Assembly (NCBI GenBank): GCA_934086355.1
Contig: CAKOID010000001.1
Location: 1 to 46,647, forward strand
From: an uncultured Bacilli bacterium
GTDB lineage: Bacteria > Bacillota_I > Bacilli_A > RF39 > UBA660
Reading direction: 5' to 3'
DNA: 46,647 bases
The notes beneath the pieces were generated by a model. The model did no database searches. It was not told where the DNA came from and saw only the letters and a list, made by a program, of their open reading frames with translations. The position numbers and the translations under genes are program-made. Below are positions 17,448 through 25,677 of the stretch, in pieces. Position 1 is the first letter of the stretch. Each line of letters opens with the position of its first letter.

Positions 17448-18008
17448 ATGAATATAAATATTAATGATATTAAAAATGGTATGACTATCATTATAGATGG
17501 TAAATTATGTTTGATTGAAGAATTTCAACATGTTAAACCAGGCAAAGGTTCTGCATTCATGAAAATGAAATTAAGAAATTTAAGAACTGGAGCTTTAGTT
17601 GAAGATACTTATAATACAAATATAAAAATTGAAAAAGCTAGAGTTGATAAAGCTAAAATGAATTATTTATATAATGATGGAACTAATTATGTATTCATGA
17701 ATAATGAAACTTATGAACAATTAGAAATACCAGAAGAAAAATTAAAAGATCAAGTTAAGTTTTTAAAAGAAGGAATGGATATAGATATTTCTTCATATGA
17801 AGGTGAAATTATTGGTATTAATTTACCTGAAAAAGTTGAGTATGAAGTAACAGAAACAACTGATGCAACAAAAGGTAATACAACTAATAATGCAACTAAA
17901 GATGCTACAATTGAAACTGGATATACATTAAGAGTACCTTTATTTATATCACAAGGAGAACATATTATAGTATCTACTTTAGATGGAAAATACGTATCAA
18001 GAGCTTAA
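17448..18008 (+). CDS. efp: Elongation factor P
   Basis: A 186-aa EF-P, which rescues ribosomes stalled at polyproline stretches. The three beta-barrel domains are complete. The tip loop of domain I is VKPGKGSAF with Lys33 at the position that is modified in Firmicutes. The C-terminal domain contains an insertion rich in Thr and Asn (TKGNTTNNATKDATIETGYT), close to the usual 'v..T.pg.KGdTa...KPA.leTG' site but with a polar replacement. The ribosome binding site AGAAAGGA precedes the ATG. Confidence 0.95.
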   Translation: MNININDIKNGMTIIIDGKLCLIEEFQHVKPGKGSAFMKMKLRNLRTGALVEDTYNTNIKIEKARVDKAKMNYLYNDGTNYVFMNNETYEQLEIPEEKLKDQVKFLKEGMDIDISSYEGEIIGINLPEKVEYEVTETTDATKGNTTNNATKDATIETGYTLRVPLFISQGEHIIVSTLDGKYVSRA

Positions 18009-18020
18009 AACTCTTTTTTT
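17999..18020 (+). terminator. Terminator overlapping the efp stop
   Basis: AAGAG (17999-18003) pairs with CTCTT (18011-18015), then a T-run. The efp stop codon lies in the stem-loop. Confidence 0.65.
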
Positions 18021-18051
18021 ATCCTAATTTTTATGAAAGGAAGTGAATAAA

Positions 18052-18549
18052 ATGGATAGTATATATTTAGATGATGAGGGTTTAAAATTATATAAAGAAT
18101 CTATTGATAATTTAATTAAAAATGTTGATATGGTTAATGATGAAATTTCAAGATTAAGAGATGATTTAAAACATGATAATATTGACAAGATAAATGAATT
18201 ATATGACCTTAGAGATCAAATGATAAGGAAAATTGAAGATAAAAAAAATACTTTAACTTTAGTTAAAATAATAGAAAAAGAAAATAGCGAAAATATATTA
18301 AATCTTGGTGATGTAGCAACAATTGAATTGGATTTTGGTGAAGATGATAAAGAAACATGTTTAATTAAATTAGTATCAGTAGAATCATATACTGAAAATG
18401 ATTTAGAATGTGTATCTATAAATAGTCCTTTAGGAAGAGCGTTATATAGAAAAAACGTTGGAGAAAAAACACATTATATGGTTAAAAATAATAAAATTGA
18501 AGTAACAATATTAAAGAAAAATAATAAAGTTCTTAAAAAAACACAATAG
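18052..18549 (+). CDS. greA: GreA/GreB-type transcript cleavage factor
   Basis: A 165-aa protein with an N-terminal coiled coil (residues ~12-70) and a C-terminal FKBP-like domain with the family signature 'SINSPLGRALYRKNVGEKTHY'. It should bind the RNA polymerase secondary channel and stimulate cleavage of backtracked transcripts. The coiled-coil tip has acidic residues (RDDLKHDN). Start ATG 18052 fits AAAGGAAGTG; the upstream in-frame GTG 18043 is inside that site. Sequence divergence in the N-terminal domain leaves greA versus a GreA-like paralogue open. Confidence 0.8.
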   Translation: MDSIYLDDEGLKLYKESIDNLIKNVDMVNDEISRLRDDLKHDNIDKINELYDLRDQMIRKIEDKKNTLTLVKIIEKENSENILNLGDVATIELDFGEDDKETCLIKLVSVESYTENDLECVSINSPLGRALYRKNVGEKTHYMVKNNKIEVTILKKNNKVLKKTQ

Positions 18550-18554
18550 AACTA

Positions 18555-18583
18555 TTGTAATAAATAAAAATATATGCTACAAT
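18555..18583 (+). promoter_or_regulatory. Promoter of rplS
   Basis: TTGTAA (18555-18560), 17-bp spacer, extended TGCTACAAT (-10 at 18578-18583). Confidence 0.75.
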
Positions 18584-18587
18584 ACTA

Positions 18588-18650
18588 TTGCTTTTTATGA
18601 AAAAAGCGTAATCCGCTGAATATATTTCAAGATTAGAATAAATATTTTAA
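18588..18650 (+). promoter_or_regulatory. Putative L19 leader RNA
   Basis: The rplS transcript should start near 18590. It begins with a hairpin GCTTTTT (18590-18596)/AAAAAGC (18601-18607). A second hairpin, AGCG (18605-18608)/CGCT (18614-18617), uses three of the same bases, so the two are mutually exclusive. Position and shape resemble the small L19 ribosomal-protein leader described in Firmicutes, presumably for feedback by L19. Confidence 0.55.
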
Positions 18651-18668
18651 TTAGAAAGGAAATGTAGT

Positions 18669-19010
18669 ATGAATAATTTGATTGAAAAAATTAATAAAGA
18701 ACAAATTAGAACTGATATTCCTGAATTTAGAGTTGGAGACACTGTTAGAGTTGGTGTTAAAATCAAAGAAGGAAAAAAAGAAAGAATACAAAATTTCGAA
18801 GGTATAGTATTTAATATAACTGGTGGTTCAGTTTCTAAAACATTTACAGTATTTAAGAAAAATGGACCTTATATCGTTGAAAGAGTATTCCCAGTTAACA
18901 GTCCTTTAGTAGATAGCATTACTGTTGTTAAAAAAGGTAAAGTTAGACGTTCTAAATTAACTTTCTTAAGAGGATTAAAGAAAGATTATAAAACTAAAGA
19001 AAGAAATTAA
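18669..19010 (+). CDS. rplS: Ribosomal protein L19
   Basis: A 113-aa protein of normal length with the L19 landmarks: 'FRVGDTVRVGVKIKEGKKERIQNFEGIV', 'ERVFPVNSPLVDSI' and a basic C-terminus 'KVRRSKLTFLRGLKKD'. L19 sits at the 30S-50S interface. Usually it lies downstream of trmD; here it is monocistronic between greA and a convergent hypothetical gene. It has its own promoter and probable leader. Confidence 0.95.
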   Translation: MNNLIEKINKEQIRTDIPEFRVGDTVRVGVKIKEGKKERIQNFEGIVFNITGGSVSKTFTVFKKNGPYIVERVFPVNSPLVDSITVVKKGKVRRSKLTFLRGLKKDYKTKERN

Positions 19011-19018
19011 TTATTTAG

Positions 19019-19046
19019 GAATTGTACTTTGTACAGTTCTTTTTTT
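19019..19046 (+). terminator. Terminator of rplS
   Basis: Arms 19019-19027 and 19031-19039 pair (one G-U) around a 3-nt loop, followed by seven T. Confidence 0.85.
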
Positions 19047-19053
19047 GTAAACA

Positions 19054-19083
19054 AAAACTCATTAAAGCTTATTAATGAGTTTT
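19054..19083. terminator. Bidirectional terminator
   Basis: A perfect 12-bp stem (19054-19065 with 19072-19083). It directly follows the rplS terminator and overlaps the stop of the convergent minus-strand gene. Confidence 0.75.
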
Positions 19084-19439
19084 TATATATTATTCTTTGA
19101 TTTATATATTCTTTTACCAAATTTAATACAATTATTTTTTTCATCTAATTCTTTTACATTTATTATTAAGTCATTATTGTATTTATCTGTAACTAAATTA
19201 ATTATATTCTTTATAACAATACTTCCATTAATTTTATTAGTTAATTTACATTCAGTATTAACAAGTTCAGTTTCATTCTCTAATATATTTAATTTTAAAA
19301 TATAATAATTGTCTTTTTTTAAATAATCAACACTCATATTATATTCATTTTTATTATTTATTATAGAATCTAAAAATAATATATTATCAAAAAAATTAAT
19401 TGAAGTAGTAAATTTTTTATCTAAAACTAAATTATTCAT
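19083..19439 (-). CDS. Hypothetical protein
   Basis: A 118-aa protein, rich in Asn, Ile and Lys, that I do not recognise. The middle (YYILKLNILENETELVNTECKL) suggests a beta-rich domain. There is no signal peptide. ATG 19439 is chosen because AAGGAAG lies at the right distance; GTG 19448 overlaps that site. It is transcribed toward rplS and ends in the shared terminator. Confidence 0.6.
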   Translation of the reverse strand: MNNLVLDKKFTTSINFFDNILFLDSIINNKNEYNMSVDYLKKDNYYILKLNILENETELVNTECKLTNKINGSIVIKNIINLVTDKYNNDLIINVKELDEKNNCIKFGKRIYKSKNNI

Positions 19440-19534
19440 ATATAACACTTCCTTGGTTTTATATTATAAATTAAATATTAATAAAATTCAATTATAAAAT
19501 TATTACTTTTTATATATAATTTAATGGAGGATAT

Positions 19535-20230
19535 ATGATATTAGGTTTTTTAAATATATTTAAAAGTTTATATTTTTTAACTGGTTCTTATTCAATTAAT
19601 GTGTTTCCAGAACCTTTAAATTCTATTGAAGAAGAAAAAAATATTTTATTAATGGAAAGTGGTGATAAACAAGCTCGTGCTAAACTAATCGAACATAATT
19701 TAAGATTAGTTGCACATATAGTAAAAAAATACGATGTTAAAGATAAAGATACAGATGATTTAATTAGTATTGGGACTATTGGATTAATTAAGGGAATAGA
19801 TAGTTTTAATAGTAAGAAAAATATTAAATTAACAACATATTGTGCTAAATGTATTCAAAATGAAATTTTAATGTATTTTAGAAGCAATAAAAAACATGTA
19901 AATGATGTTAGTTTAAATGATTCAATTGGTTATGATAAAGATGGTAATGAAATAAATTTGATTGATGTGATAAAAAGTGATGATGAAGATATTTTAACTA
20001 TGTTGCATAATAAAGACTCTGTAGAAACTCTTATGAAATACTTAGATGTTCTTAATCCAAGAGAAAGAAAAATTATAATTAATAGATATGGTTTATTTAA
20101 TACAGATGAGTTAACTCAAAAAGAAATATCTGAAAAATTAAACATTTCTAGAAGTTATGTTTCAAGGATAGAAAAACGTGCATTACTGAAAATTTATAAA
20201 AAATTTCTTAAAAATAATAAAGAGTATTGA
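19535..20230 (+). CDS. sigK: Pro-sigma-K sporulation sigma factor
   Basis: A 231-aa sigma-70-family factor that matches B. subtilis sigma-K along its length: 'FPEPLNSIEEEKNILLMESGDKQARAKLIEHNLRLVAHIVKKY', 'DDLISIGTIGLIKGIDSF', 'VSLNDSIGYDKDGNEI.LIDV' and the region-4 helix-turn-helix 'ISEKLNISRSYVSRIEKRAL'. It keeps a hydrophobic pro-sequence (residues 1-18, ending TGS) directly before Tyr19, equivalent to the Ser-Tyr bond where the intramembrane protease SpoIVFB cleaves pro-sigma-K. This factor drives late mother-cell genes. The gene is intact, not split by a skin-type element. The strong site GGAGG precedes the ATG and the stop is TGA. Confidence 0.9.
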   Translation: MILGFLNIFKSLYFLTGSYSINVFPEPLNSIEEEKNILLMESGDKQARAKLIEHNLRLVAHIVKKYDVKDKDTDDLISIGTIGLIKGIDSFNSKKNIKLTTYCAKCIQNEILMYFRSNKKHVNDVSLNDSIGYDKDGNEINLIDVIKSDDEDILTMLHNKDSVETLMKYLDVLNPRERKIIINRYGLFNTDELTQKEISEKLNISRSYVSRIEKRALLKIYKKFLKNNKEY

Positions 20231-20334
20231 ATAAAATTCTAATTGAAAACACATAATAATTATACCCGTGCTATAAGACCATTCATTATTTGTTAGGTTT
20301 TTGAGAAAATATATTTAGAAAAAGGTGATTAAGC

Positions 20335-20571
20335 GTGAAGTACAGAGCAGACAACTATTATTATGATGTTGCAAGAAGAAATATTAGAAGATATAGAAAG
20401 GCTAAAAGAATAACACAACAACAGTTATCTGACATGGCTGACTTATCAGTAGATTATATCTGTGAAATTGAAAGTACAACTAAAAACAAAGGATTTAGTA
20501 TAGTTACTTTAGGTAGAATTGCTGATGTCTTAGATGTCAATATTAGCGATTTCTTCAAAGAAGATAGATAA
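20335..20571 (+). CDS. Small XRE-family DNA-binding regulator
   Basis: A 78-aa protein consisting almost only of a Cro/C1-type helix-turn-helix: 'ARRNIRRYRKAKRITQQQLSDMADLSVDYICEIES...GFSIVTLGRIADVLDVNISDFF'. It starts at GTG 20335, set by AAAGGTGA (20321-20328). It lies ~100 bp after sigK with its own downstream terminator. There is no effector domain, so it probably acts as a simple dimeric repressor or activator; the targets are unknown. Similar stand-alone regulators are common in Firmicutes. Confidence 0.8.
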   Translation: MKYRADNYYYDVARRNIRRYRKAKRITQQQLSDMADLSVDYICEIESTTKNKGFSIVTLGRIADVLDVNISDFFKEDR

Positions 20572-20595
20572 ACTTACATATTTTGTGAGTTTTTT
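20570..20595 (+). terminator. Terminator of XRE regulator gene
   Basis: AAACTTACA (20570-20578) pairs with TGTGAGTTT (20584-20592; one U-G), followed by a T-run. Confidence 0.75.
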
Positions 20596-20616
20596 CGCAT
20601 TTTATAATTTTTTTAG

Positions 20617-20645
20617 TTGAATTATCTCCTTTTTTTTGTTAAGAT
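20617..20645 (+). promoter_or_regulatory. Promoter of rpsB-tsf
   Basis: TTGAAT (20617-20622), 17-bp spacer, extended TGTTAAGAT (-10 at 20640-20645). Confidence 0.6.
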
Positions 20646-20651
20646 ATTAAT

Positions 20652-20757
20652 GGTCTTTAAAGACTAATATACACATTCGTTGATTGTCAAACCTAGTGGC
20701 TATTGTTGGAGAGGCAAAGAGAGATGAATGGATGAATAACGAAAGGAATGAGAAAAA
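20652..20757 (+). promoter_or_regulatory. Structured 5' leader of rpsB
   Basis: About 105 nt lie between the expected transcription start and rpsB. The leader opens with a 12-bp palindrome GTCTTTAAAGAC (20653-20664). CATTCGTT (20674-20681) can pair with GATGAATG (20723-20730) to close a ~57-nt domain rich in conserved-looking G and C in an AT-rich genome. A role in S2 feedback is inferred. Confidence 0.45.
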
Positions 20758-21705
20758 ATGGCTGAAATTGTTTCTATGAATAATTTATTAGAAGCAGGTG
20801 TTCAATTTGGACACCAAACTAAAAGATGGAATCCAAAAATGAAGGAATACATCTTTACATCTAGAGATGATATTTATATAATCAATCTTGAAAAAACTGT
20901 AGAATGCATGGAAAAAGCATATGCAGAAATCAAAAAAATTGCTGAAAATGGAGGAAAATTCTTATTTGTTGGTACAAAAAAACAAGCTAGCGAAGTATGT
21001 GTAGAAGAAGCTACTCGTAGTGAAAGTTTTTATGTAACTGAAAGATGGTTAGGTGGAACATTAACTAATTTCCGTACTATTAGAAGACGTGTTAAACGTT
21101 TAGAAGAAATAGAAAATATGGAAAATGATGGTTCATTTGAATTACTTCCAAAAAAAGAAGTTATAGGACTAAAAAAAGAATACGATAAATTAAACAAAGT
21201 ATTAAGTGGTATTCGTAATATGGATAGACTTCCAAATGCATTAATAATTGTTGATCCTAAAAAAGAAATTAATGCTATAAGAGAAGCTAGAAAATTAAAT
21301 ATACCTATAATTGGTATAGTTGATACTAACTGTGATCCTGATGATGTAGATTTTGTTATACCAGGAAATGATGATGCAGTTAGAAGTGTAAAAGTTATTT
21401 TAGGTGCTTTAACTAACGCTATATGTGAAGTTAGAGGATTAGAAGTTGTAGATTATATAACTGATATTGAACCAAAAAAATCTAGCAAAAAAGATGACTT
21501 CAAAGATGAAATAAAAAAAGAAGTTAAAAAAGTTGCAAAAAAGATTGAAGATAAAAAAGAAGAAATAGTAGAAAAAGTTGAAGAAATAAAAGAAGATTTA
21601 TCTACTATGACTGTTTCTGATTTAAAAAAACTTGCTAAAGAAAAAGGTATAACTGGTTATACTTCAATGAAAAAAGATGAATTATTAAGTATTTTAAAAA
21701 AATAA
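20758..21705 (+). CDS. rpsB: Ribosomal protein S2 with C-terminal Rho_N-like domain
   Basis: Residues 1-~232 are a full S2 ([54 protein letters not shown]). The usual protein ends there. This one is 315 aa: a Lys/Glu-rich linker (~235-280) is followed by residues 283-315, '[31 protein letters not shown]', a Rho N-terminal/SAP-like helix-extended-helix motif that binds nucleic acid. The extension uses the same base composition and frame as the core, so it is a genuine fusion. It is co-transcribed with tsf, 15 nt downstream. Confidence 0.95.
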   Translation: MAEIVSMNNLLEAGVQFGHQTKRWNPKMKEYIFTSRDDIYIINLEKTVECMEKAYAEIKKIAENGGKFLFVGTKKQASEVCVEEATRSESFYVTERWLGGTLTNFRTIRRRVKRLEEIENMENDGSFELLPKKEVIGLKKEYDKLNKVLSGIRNMDRLPNALIIVDPKKEINAIREARKLNIPIIGIVDTNCDPDDVDFVIPGNDDAVRSVKVILGALTNAICEVRGLEVVDYITDIEPKKSSKKDDFKDEIKKEVKKVAKKIEDKKEEIVEKVEEIKEDLSTMTVSDLKKLAKEKGITGYTSMKKDELLSILKK

Positions 21706-21720
21706 AAGAGGAGAATTTAT

Positions 21721-22590
21721 ATGATTAGTGCAAAACAAGTAAGTGAATTAAGAAATTTAACTGGTGCTGGAATGATGGATTGCAAAAAAGCATTATCAGA
21801 ATGCAACGGTGATATGGATCAAGCTGTTGATTGGTTAAGAGAAAAAGGTATTGCAAAAAGTGCAAAAAAAGCAAGCCGTATTGCAGCTGAAGGTTTAGCA
21901 AATATATATATTGAAGGAAATAAAGCTGTTATATTAGAAGTAAATAGTGAAACAGATTTCGTTAGTAAAAATGAAGAATTTACTGGTATGATAGATACTA
22001 TTGGAAAAACTATCTTAGGAAGTAATGCTAAAACTTTAGAAGAAGTTTTAGAACTTACTACTGATGAAGGAACTATAAATGATTTAATAGTTGCTAAAAC
22101 TGCTAAAATTGGTGAAAAATTATCACTAAGAAGATTTGAATTAGTAGAAAAATCTGATAATGAAGTATTTGGTTCATATTTACATATGGGTGGTAAAATA
22201 GCTGTATTAACTGTTTTAGATGGTGCTAATGAAGATGTTGCAAGAGATGTTGCAATGCAAGCTGCTGCTATGAAACCACAATACTTAAATAGTGATGAAA
22301 TTCCTACTGACGTACTAGAAAGAGAAAAAGAAGTATTTAAAACTCAAGCTATGGAAGAAGGAAAACCAGCTGAAATAGCAGAAAAAATGGTAACTGGTAG
22401 AATTAAAAAATTCTATAAAGAAGTATGTCTATTAAATCAAGCATTCATAAAAGATGGGGACGTTGATGTTGAAACTTACGTTAAGAATAACGGTGGAGTT
22501 GTTAAAACTATGATACGTTTCGAAGTTGGTGAAGGAATGCAAAAACGTGAAGAAAACTTTGCAGAAGAAGTTATGAATCAAATTAAATAA
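21721..22590 (+). CDS. tsf: Elongation factor Ts
   Basis: A 289-aa EF-Ts, the nucleotide exchange factor for EF-Tu. The N-terminal UBA-like part reads 'VSELRNLTGAGMMDCKKALSECNGDMDQAVDWLREKG'. The core 'EVNSETDFVSKNEEF' and 'MQAAAMKPQYL' motifs are present and length is normal. It is the second gene of the rpsB-tsf operon, with ribosome binding site GAGGAGA, and ends at a strong terminator. Confidence 0.96.
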   Translation: MISAKQVSELRNLTGAGMMDCKKALSECNGDMDQAVDWLREKGIAKSAKKASRIAAEGLANIYIEGNKAVILEVNSETDFVSKNEEFTGMIDTIGKTILGSNAKTLEEVLELTTDEGTINDLIVAKTAKIGEKLSLRRFELVEKSDNEVFGSYLHMGGKIAVLTVLDGANEDVARDVAMQAAAMKPQYLNSDEIPTDVLEREKEVFKTQAMEEGKPAEIAEKMVTGRIKKFYKEVCLLNQAFIKDGDVDVETYVKNNGGVVKTMIRFEVGEGMQKREENFAEEVMNQIK

Positions 22591-22609
22591 CCTTTAGGGG
22601 TTATTTTTT
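22586..22609 (+). terminator. Terminator of rpsB-tsf
   Basis: AATAACC (22586-22592) pairs with GGTTATT (22599-22605), then six T. It overlaps the tsf stop codon. Confidence 0.85.
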
Positions 22610-22657
22610 CTTTTAATAATTTTTATTTAATGATATACTTTAAATAGGAGGTAAAAT

Positions 22658-23740
22658 ATGAAAGCAATGTATATTCATTTACCTTTTTGCAAAACAATTT
22701 GTACTTATTGTGATTTTTGCAAACAATTATACAATGAAACAAACGTAAAAAAATATTTAAAAGCATTAAAAGAAGAAATACAAGATAGATATAATGATGA
22801 AGAATTAGAAACATTATATATTGGTGGAGGTACTCCTAGTTCGTTAAATATGAGTGAACTAAACGAACTATTTGATATATTAAAATTATTAAAGCTTAAT
22901 AATATAAAAGAATTTACATTTGAATGTAATGTAAATGATATTACAGAAGAAATGATTAAGTTATTAAAACAAAATAAAGTTAATAGAATTAGTATAGGAG
23001 TAGAATCATTTGATAAAGAAAAACTTAAATTTATGGAACGTTATGCAGATTTTGATGAAGTATTAAAAAAAATAAATTTAATAAGAGAAATAGGAATAAA
23101 TAATATTAACGTAGATTTAATGTATGGAATTCCTGGAGAAACATTAAAAACATTAAAAAAAGATATTGATTTAATATTAAAACTAAAACCTACTCATATA
23201 AGTACATATAGTTTAATATTAGAAGAATATACAAAATTAAGTCTACAAAATATTAAACCTATAGATGAAGAACTAGAATTAGAAATGTATAATTACATAG
23301 TAAAAAAACTAAAAAAGAAAAAATATATACATTATGAAGTAAGTAATTTTTCTTTAGAAGGTTATGAATCAATACATAATCTAAACTACTGGAATAATGA
23401 AGAATATTATGGATTTGGTTTAGGTGCTAGTGGTTATATAGATGGTATAAGATATGAAAATACAAAAAATTTTAACAAATACATAGAAAATAAATATGTT
23501 ATGAAAGAAGAAATAGTTGGAAATACTGAAAAGCAAGAAAATGAACTTATGTTAGGATTTAGAAAAGTAAAAGGTATAAGTTTACAAGAATTTTATGATA
23601 AATATAATGTCAATATGCAAGATGTATTTCCAATAAAACCACTTTTAAAAAATAAAGATCTAATATATAAAGATGGATATGTATTTATTAATCCAGAAAA
23701 AATGTATATTATGAATGAAATATTATTAAAATTAATATAA
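22658..23740 (+). CDS. hemW: HemW-type radical SAM heme chaperone
   Basis: A 360-aa radical SAM protein with the cluster motif Cys11-x3-Cys15-x2-Cys18 followed by Asp-Phe, the CxxxCxxCxF pattern of HemW rather than the extra Cys of true HemN. 'YIGGGTPSSL', 'RISIGVESFD' and 'YGIPGETL' are standard. HemW inserts heme into respiratory proteins in other bacteria; it was formerly called a coproporphyrinogen oxidase. No heme biosynthesis gene is nearby, so the role here is uncertain. The site AGGAGG precedes the ATG; the small downstream gene is 18 nt away and probably co-transcribed. Confidence 0.88.
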   Translation: MKAMYIHLPFCKTICTYCDFCKQLYNETNVKKYLKALKEEIQDRYNDEELETLYIGGGTPSSLNMSELNELFDILKLLKLNNIKEFTFECNVNDITEEMIKLLKQNKVNRISIGVESFDKEKLKFMERYADFDEVLKKINLIREIGINNINVDLMYGIPGETLKTLKKDIDLILKLKPTHISTYSLILEEYTKLSLQNIKPIDEELELEMYNYIVKKLKKKKYIHYEVSNFSLEGYESIHNLNYWNNEEYYGFGLGASGYIDGIRYENTKNFNKYIENKYVMKEEIVGNTEKQENELMLGFRKVKGISLQEFYDKYNVNMQDVFPIKPLLKNKDLIYKDGYVFINPEKMYIMNEILLKLI

Positions 23741-23758
23741 ATTAGGAGGTAGATATTA

Positions 23759-24118
23759 ATGAAAAATAATGAAAAAATAGTAAAGGAGTACGATATAAGA
23801 ATTATAGCATCTATTATGGAAAATGCAATGTTATGTGATAATATAGAACAAATTTTTGAATTTGCTCAAGACTTAATAGATAAAGAAGTTGATGTATTAA
23901 ATTTTAAAAATTTACAAAAAGAAATAATATTTGAAATAAATAAACAATATCCAAATATACAAAGATATACGAATTTTCCTACAGCAGAATATGACGAGTG
24001 TTATGTTGCAACTTTAATTGACTTTTATAGAGAAAATTTTGGAAATAATTTAGATTTTGAAGTTTATGCTAGGAAGAAAAAAATATTTAAACCATTTCAT
24101 TTTAAATACAAGAAGTAA
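23759..24118 (+). CDS. Hypothetical protein
   Basis: A 119-aa, mostly helical soluble protein that I do not recognise. It has two Cys (Cys27 near the N-terminus and one in 'YDECYVATLI'), with no signal peptide or membrane span. AGGAGG sits ideally before the ATG. It follows hemW at 18 nt and ends in a terminator that contains its stop codon, forming a two-gene operon with hemW. Confidence 0.65.
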   Translation: MKNNEKIVKEYDIRIIASIMENAMLCDNIEQIFEFAQDLIDKEVDVLNFKNLQKEIIFEINKQYPNIQRYTNFPTAEYDECYVATLIDFYRENFGNNLDFEVYARKKKIFKPFHFKYKK

Positions 24119-24137
24119 AAAGTCTTGTATTTTTTTC
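24104..24137 (+). terminator. Terminator of hemW operon
   Basis: Ten-base arms 24104-24113 and 24123-24132, followed by a T-run. The stop codon lies in the loop. Confidence 0.85.
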
Positions 24138-24179
24138 TATATATGATAAAATGTTATTAGAATAAAGGATGTGTTAAAA

Positions 24180-25640
24180 TTGAAAAAAAGTTTTAAATAT
24201 TTATTTATGGGAATTAGTACAAGTCTTATACTACCTCTAGTAACAAATGCTGCTACTTTATCTCTAGATGGAACAATTGATAAAGAGAGTGCAACATATA
24301 ATGTTAAATATAATCCAGATAGTTCAGCAGTAGATTCAGTAACTTTTAAAATTGAAAAAACAAATGATGATTTAGAATATGAATTAGATAGTGATTATAG
24401 TGGATGTAACAAAAATAAGATGGAGTGTACTATACTAACTACAACATTTACATCAGAAACAACTATAGCAACTGTAAAAATAAAAAATCCATCAACTGAA
24501 AAAAAAGAGACAACAATTTCTATTAGTGGAGATTTAGGTGGTGCATCAAAAACATTTACTTTAAATCCTGGTGCAACAACAACTACAACAAAAGTAAAAA
24601 GTAATAATGCCAATTTAACAAATTTAGGATTATCAGTTGGTAACTTAGATAAAACATTTGATGGAAATACATTAGAATATACAATTACAGGTATAAAAGA
24701 TACAATTAATTCAGTTACAATCAATCCAACATGTGATAATTGTGATATTAAAATTACTTGTCCTAATGGTGGATGTTCTGTTTCCAATACAAAGAGAGTA
24801 ACACTGCAGGCTGGAGCAAATGAAGTAAACATTAATGTTACTAGTGAAGATGGTACTAGCAATAAGACTTATAAATTAAATATTTATAGAGGAGATGTAA
24901 CTACAAGCTCTGCATATTTACAAAGCTTAAAAATTAAAGATGTAGTTTTAACACCAACATTTAATTCAATGACAAATGATTATTCAGCACTATTAGAAAA
25001 AGATTTAAAAGAATTAGATATAACAACAGTTACAGAAGATCCTAGTGCAATAGTTGAAATAAAAGGAAATAAAGATTTAAAAGATGGAGAAAATACTATT
25101 ACTATTACAGTATCAAGTAGTGATGGAGAAAATAAACAAGTTTATACAATTAAAGTTACTAAAGAAGTAAAAAAAGATACTACAAAAAAAGCTACAACTA
25201 CAGTAGTAAAGAAGAAAAAAAATAATACTTGGCTTATAATACTATTATCTCTTTTAGGATTAGGTATAATAATATTAGTTTATATTTTACTATTTAGAAA
25301 GAAGAAAAATAAAAAAGATAAATCAGATAAAAGTAATAAAAACAACAAAGATGATAATGGAAGCAACGTAAAAAAAGATACAACAAATGATATAACTAAT
25401 AAAAATGAATTAGATATGTTAGAAGAAAGTAAGTATAATGTATATGGACAAGAAATAAATGAAGATGACTTATTAGACGATATGGAAGAATCAGATATTG
25501 AAAAAGAAAATACAGATGCATTAAGAATACTTGAAGAAACTAAACGTCAAATGAGAGAAGAACCCAAACAAGATGTTGATGACGCTTTAGATGATTTAAT
25601 GAAAACTAAAAAATTAGAACTTGGAGATTTAGACTTTTAA
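24180..25640 (+). CDS. Membrane-anchored surface protein with cadherin-like beta-sandwich repeats
   Basis: A 486-aa protein starting at TTG 24180 (AAAGG is 11 nt upstream; GTG 24171 is too close to it). A signal peptide ends near 'LVTNAATLSL'. An N-terminal beta domain is followed by two cadherin-like beta-sandwich repeats, each of the form 'L..L.l..g.L...Fd..t..Yt.....d...v.i' (about residues 145-240 and 245-335). There is one membrane helix (WLIILLSLLGLGIIILVYIL), a Lys-rich stop-transfer and an acidic cytoplasmic tail of ~110 residues. The long tail suggests intracellular partners. The exact function is unknown; such domains usually bind other surface molecules. Confidence 0.7.
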   Translation: MKKSFKYLFMGISTSLILPLVTNAATLSLDGTIDKESATYNVKYNPDSSAVDSVTFKIEKTNDDLEYELDSDYSGCNKNKMECTILTTTFTSETTIATVKIKNPSTEKKETTISISGDLGGASKTFTLNPGATTTTTKVKSNNANLTNLGLSVGNLDKTFDGNTLEYTITGIKDTINSVTINPTCDNCDIKITCPNGGCSVSNTKRVTLQAGANEVNINVTSEDGTSNKTYKLNIYRGDVTTSSAYLQSLKIKDVVLTPTFNSMTNDYSALLEKDLKELDITTVTEDPSAIVEIKGNKDLKDGENTITITVSSSDGENKQVYTIKVTKEVKKDTTKKATTTVVKKKKNNTWLIILLSLLGLGIIILVYILLFRKKKNKKDKSDKSNKNNKDDNGSNVKKDTTNDITNKNELDMLEESKYNVYGQEINEDDLLDDMEESDIEKENTDALRILEETKRQMREEPKQDVDDALDDLMKTKKLELGDLDF

Positions 25641-25643
25641 TAT

Positions 25644-25677
25644 AATCACCTGAATATAATTATTTAGGTGATTTTTT
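25644..25677 (+). terminator. Terminator whose 3' arm is the next gene's ribosome binding site
   Basis: AATCACCT (25644-25651) pairs with AGGTGATT (25666-25673), followed by TTTT and directly by the ATG of the GDPD gene. AGGTGA is the only Shine-Dalgarno for that gene. Confidence 0.8.
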
